Shown here in pieces: positions 4,822 through 6,933 of a stretch of 6,933 bases of DNA; the stretch's first letter is position 1; the number at the start of each line of letters is the position of its first letter. Source of the stretch: an uncultured Clostridia bacterium. GTDB taxonomy: Bacteria > Bacillota_A > Clostridia > Oscillospirales > Oscillospiraceae. The notes under the pieces were generated by a model. It saw nothing but the letters and a program-made list of their open reading frames with translations, ran no database searches and was not told the origin of the DNA. The translations under genes and the position numbers were made by a program. Where the stretch lies: the NCBI GenBank assembly GCA_947307375.1, contig CAMZIX010000067.1, forward strand, positions 1-6,933, in the 5' to 3' direction.

Positions 4822-6008
4822 ACGAACAGAATCGCAGACTAAGCCGCCCGAGCTCCCGTTCCTCCGCCGGCATGGCGCTGCTGACCGCGCTTTTCATCCT
4901 GCTTTCCGCCCTCTGCCTGCGCTGGCTGATTTTCAGCATCCACTCGGACGCCGGCGTGCGGCAGAAAAGCACGCCGACGGCGACCGGCGTCGCCATGCAG
5001 GAAAAGACCGGGAAAGCGGATTTCGCGGGCAAGCTGGACATTTTCGCCAATAACTCTGCCAGCGACGCGCTGTCCGATCTGGTGTACATCAAGAAGATTT
5101 ACAAGATCCCCGAAAACGACCTTGCCGCGCCGAAGCCCGACGAGAGCAGATTCGGCGTGACCACCGACCCGGAGGAAGTGCAGGCCGTCGTCGACGCCTC
5201 CGCGGCGCTCCTGGAGGGCCGGGAGCTGATCTGGAACAAGGACATCGAGCGCATGGAGGATACGGTCATGCGCTACTACAGCGACGACACGATCTTCGCC
5301 GTTACCTGGAAAGAGGGGATCGGCGGCGGCGCCGTCACCTTCGCGGAGGTCGTCATCGCCGACGGCTCGCAGCTTCGCCGCGCCCTGTCCGGCAACAGCT
5401 TCGGCTCCGGCATCCGCATGAAGGCGACCGAAATGGCCGCCGCGGCCAACGCCGTCGTCGCCATCAACGGCGACTTTTACGACAACCGCCAGATCGGCCT
5501 GTCGGTCTATCAGCGGCAGATCTGCCGCAACCGCGGCACGGCGCTGGACAGCTGCTTCTTCACCGCCTCCGGCGATATGCTGATGACCCACCACGGCGAG
5601 CTCGTCACCGACGAGGACGTCGAGCAGTATCTGCAGGAGCACGACGTGGTCTTCGGCATCTCCTTCGGACCGATCCTGGTCGAAAACGGCGAGCTGCAGA
5701 CCATCTACAGCTATCCCGTCGGAGAGATCGATTCCTATTATTCCCGCGCCGCCATCGCCCAGAAGGGCGAGCGTCACTATCTGCTGATGACCATCGGCCA
5801 GGAGGGCAACTACGGCCAGCGCTGCCAGATCAATAAGGCGGCGGAGATTATCTTCAGCAAGGGCGTGATCAGCGCCTACGCGCTCGACGGCGGCCAGACG
5901 GCCACGATGGTCATGCAGAACCAGACCGTCAACCGTGTCGACTGGGACGAGGAACGCACGATGAGCGATATCATTTATTTCGCCACCGCGCTGCCGGAAG
6001 AGGGGTGA
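4818..6008 (+). CDS. Membrane-anchored phosphodiester glycosidase (NAGPA family)
   Basis: This 396-residue protein has an N-terminal cytoplasmic stretch rich in Arg and Ser (1-18), one membrane helix (about 19-40), a linker region (about 41-165) without a clear family, and a NAGPA-type phosphodiester glycosidase domain (about 170-391). Family features are NGDFYD (217-222), GPILVENGE (284-292), R310 followed by AAIAQKG, LDGGQTATM (356-364) and R380 with SDIIYFAT (383-390). Family members remove sugars attached through phosphodiester bonds, as in the mammalian uncovering enzyme and bacterial envelope glycan enzymes; the substrate here is unknown. The ATG at 4818 overlaps the preceding stop as ATGA, with GGAGGGG (4804-4810) 7 bases upstream, so translation is likely coupled. 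The orientation puts the enzyme outside the cell. Confidence 0.85.
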   Translation: MNEQNRRLSRPSSRSSAGMALLTALFILLSALCLRWLIFSIHSDAGVRQKSTPTATGVAMQEKTGKADFAGKLDIFANNSASDALSDLVYIKKIYKIPENDLAAPKPDESRFGVTTDPEEVQAVVDASAALLEGRELIWNKDIERMEDTVMRYYSDDTIFAVTWKEGIGGGAVTFAEVVIADGSQLRRALSGNSFGSGIRMKATEMAAAANAVVAINGDFYDNRQIGLSVYQRQICRNRGTALDSCFFTASGDMLMTHHGELVTDEDVEQYLQEHDVVFGISFGPILVENGELQTIYSYPVGEIDSYYSRAAIAQKGERHYLLMTIGQEGNYGQRCQINKAAEIIFSKGVISAYALDGGQTATMVMQNQTVNRVDWDEERTMSDIIYFATALPEEG

Positions 6009-6012
6009 GACT

Positions 6013-6933
6013 ATGAATCCGATTGCCATGATCCTCGGTAGCCATGTGATCTACTGGAACGCGATCGTGATCGCGCTGGGCGTGGCCGCCTGCTTTTGCC
6101 TGACGATGTCTCTCTTCACCGCCCACGGCGGCCGTGCCGCCGCGATCTGGCTGCTGCTGCCGCTGGCGATCGCGCTGTCCCTGCCGCTGGCGCGCTTCAT
6201 CAACTGGTACTGTCACAGCGAAAAATACCTCAGCTTCTGGAAGGCCATGACCGATTACAGCCGCGGCGACTACTGCCTGGCGGGCGTGATCCTCGGCACG
6301 GGCCTGGCCGCTGCGATCGTCTATCTCCTGGGCTTTACCCAGAACCTGCGCCGTCTGTACGACTGCCTCGCGCCCGGCGCGGCGCTCGGGATCGCCTTCA
6401 TCCGACTGAGCGAGCTCTTTACCAACGCCGACCGCGCCAAGGCCGTGGTCACGAATCCGGCCTTTCAGCGTCTGCCCTTCAGCACCGAGATCACGTCCAG
6501 CGGCGAATGGCGCCTGGCGACCTTCTTCTTCCAGTTTGTGATGATGCTGATCATCTTCGTGCTGCTGATGCGCTTTTTCGTCAAACGGCGGCGCTGGCCG
6601 ATGAAGGGCGGGCAGCCGCGCGACGGACACGTGGCGCTGATGTTCCTGACCTGGCTGAGCGCGCTGGACCTGATGGCCGACAGCAGCCGCTATGACGCGA
6701 GCTTCCTGCGCCTCAACGGCTTCGTCAGCATGGTGCAGATCGTCTCGGCCGTCGCACTGCTCTTCGTGCTGATCGTATACAGCCGCCGCTCGATCCTCGT
6801 CAACGGCCTGCGCGCGAAGCTTGTGATCCTCTGGGTCGTCTTTTTCCTGGCCGTCGGTCTGGCCGGCTTTCTGGAGTGGCTGGTGCAGCGCCACGGCAAC
6901 TGGCACCTGTCCTGCTATTTCCTGATGAGCCTG
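6013..6933 (+). CDS. Multi-pass membrane protein resembling prolipoprotein diacylglyceryl transferase (Lgt), divergent; cut by window edge
   Basis: The frame is open for 307 residues to the right edge with no stop. I see about seven hydrophobic segments (roughly 12-34, 43-60, 89-107, 118-132, 169-190, 236-256, 268-288). Several stretches recall Lgt: ARFINWY (60-66), DCLAPGAALGIAFIRLSELF (117-136) for the Lgt segment that ends in the R-x-x-N signature, and SMVQIVSAVALL (239-250) for its C-terminal helix. R131 keeps the signature Arg, but E134 replaces the Asn, and the HGG catalytic His region reads CLAGVILG (88-95). It is thus probably not an ordinary Lgt, and I give no gene symbol. The ATG at 6013 lies 4 bases after the previous stop with AGGGG (6001-6005) 7 bases upstream, so it is the third gene of the envelope operon. 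An unrelated polytopic protein remains possible. Confidence 0.65.
   Translation, partial: MNPIAMILGSHVIYWNAIVIALGVAACFCLTMSLFTAHGGRAAAIWLLLPLAIALSLPLARFINWYCHSEKYLSFWKAMTDYSRGDYCLAGVILGTGLAAAIVYLLGFTQNLRRLYDCLAPGAALGIAFIRLSELFTNADRAKAVVTNPAFQRLPFSTEITSSGEWRLATFFFQFVMMLIIFVLLMRFFVKRRRWPMKGGQPRDGHVALMFLTWLSALDLMADSSRYDASFLRLNGFVSMVQIVSAVALLFVLIVYSRRSILVNGLRAKLVILWVVFFLAVGLAGFLEWLVQRHGNWHLSCYFLMSL

Noticed and set aside
4839..6029. 396-codon open frame on the minus strand
   Set aside because: It is antisense to the phosphodiester glycosidase and its Val/Ala/Asp/Gly-rich sequence has no recognisable domain; shadow of a high-GC gene.
5971..6906. 311-codon open frame on the minus strand
   Set aside because: It is full of Gln, His, Asp and Arg, typical of the reverse complement of a membrane protein gene; the plus strand there encodes a clear polytopic protein.

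Overview
The window looks like chromosome from a GC-rich, spore-forming member of the Clostridia (Oscillospiraceae/Ruminococcaceae-like). The evidence is a spore-maturation gene (spmA) behind a sigma-E-like promoter, an AbrB-type transition-state regulator with a clostridial zinc-ribbon tail, two Spo0A-box-like sites, strong GGAGG-type ribosome binding sites, one TTG start, and a solo ECF transporter S component with no ATPase genes beside it. This is inference from gene content; there is no rRNA to place the organism. Nothing mobile is visible: no transposase, integrase, tRNA or CRISPR array.

Layout. (1) 1-373, minus: 5' part of spmA, running off the left edge. (2) 374-568: an AT-rich divergent intergenic region with a sigma-E-like promoter facing left and a near-consensus sigma-A promoter facing right. 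(3) 569-814, plus: abrB-like regulator, followed by a strong hairpin terminator at 839-878. (4) 878-1799, minus: a two-gene operon made of a membrane-anchored DUF4430 (transcobalamin C-terminal-like) protein and an ECF S component. It is transcribed from a promoter near 2078-2106 through a cobalamin riboswitch (about 1940-2062) and a further structured leader that can pair with the ribosome binding site. (5) 2107-2269: the divergent promoter region for the next gene, with two Spo0A-box-like sites 21 bp apart. (6) 2270-2950, plus: an unnamed zinc-ribbon / transmembrane / Ig-like protein with its own terminator. (7) 3040-6933, plus: a promoter and a tightly packed three-gene envelope operon, cut by the right edge. 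Its genes encode a serine hydrolase of the class A beta-lactamase fold joined through two membrane helices to an NTF2-like domain, a membrane-anchored phosphodiester glycosidase (NAGPA family), and a multi-pass membrane protein resembling prolipoprotein diacylglyceryl transferase (Lgt) but lacking some key residues.

How the genes work together. The minus-strand pair is best read as a B12-repressed uptake system: the DUF4430 protein would capture a corrinoid or precursor outside the cell and the S component would carry it, using a shared ECF energising module encoded elsewhere. The three-gene operon places two predicted extracytoplasmic enzymes and one membrane protein at the cell surface. The combination suggests trimming or remodelling of a glycan or lipid-linked envelope polymer, but the substrate cannot be read from the sequence. 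The most unusual items are this operon with its degenerate Lgt-like member, and the two-state leader RNA downstream of the riboswitch.
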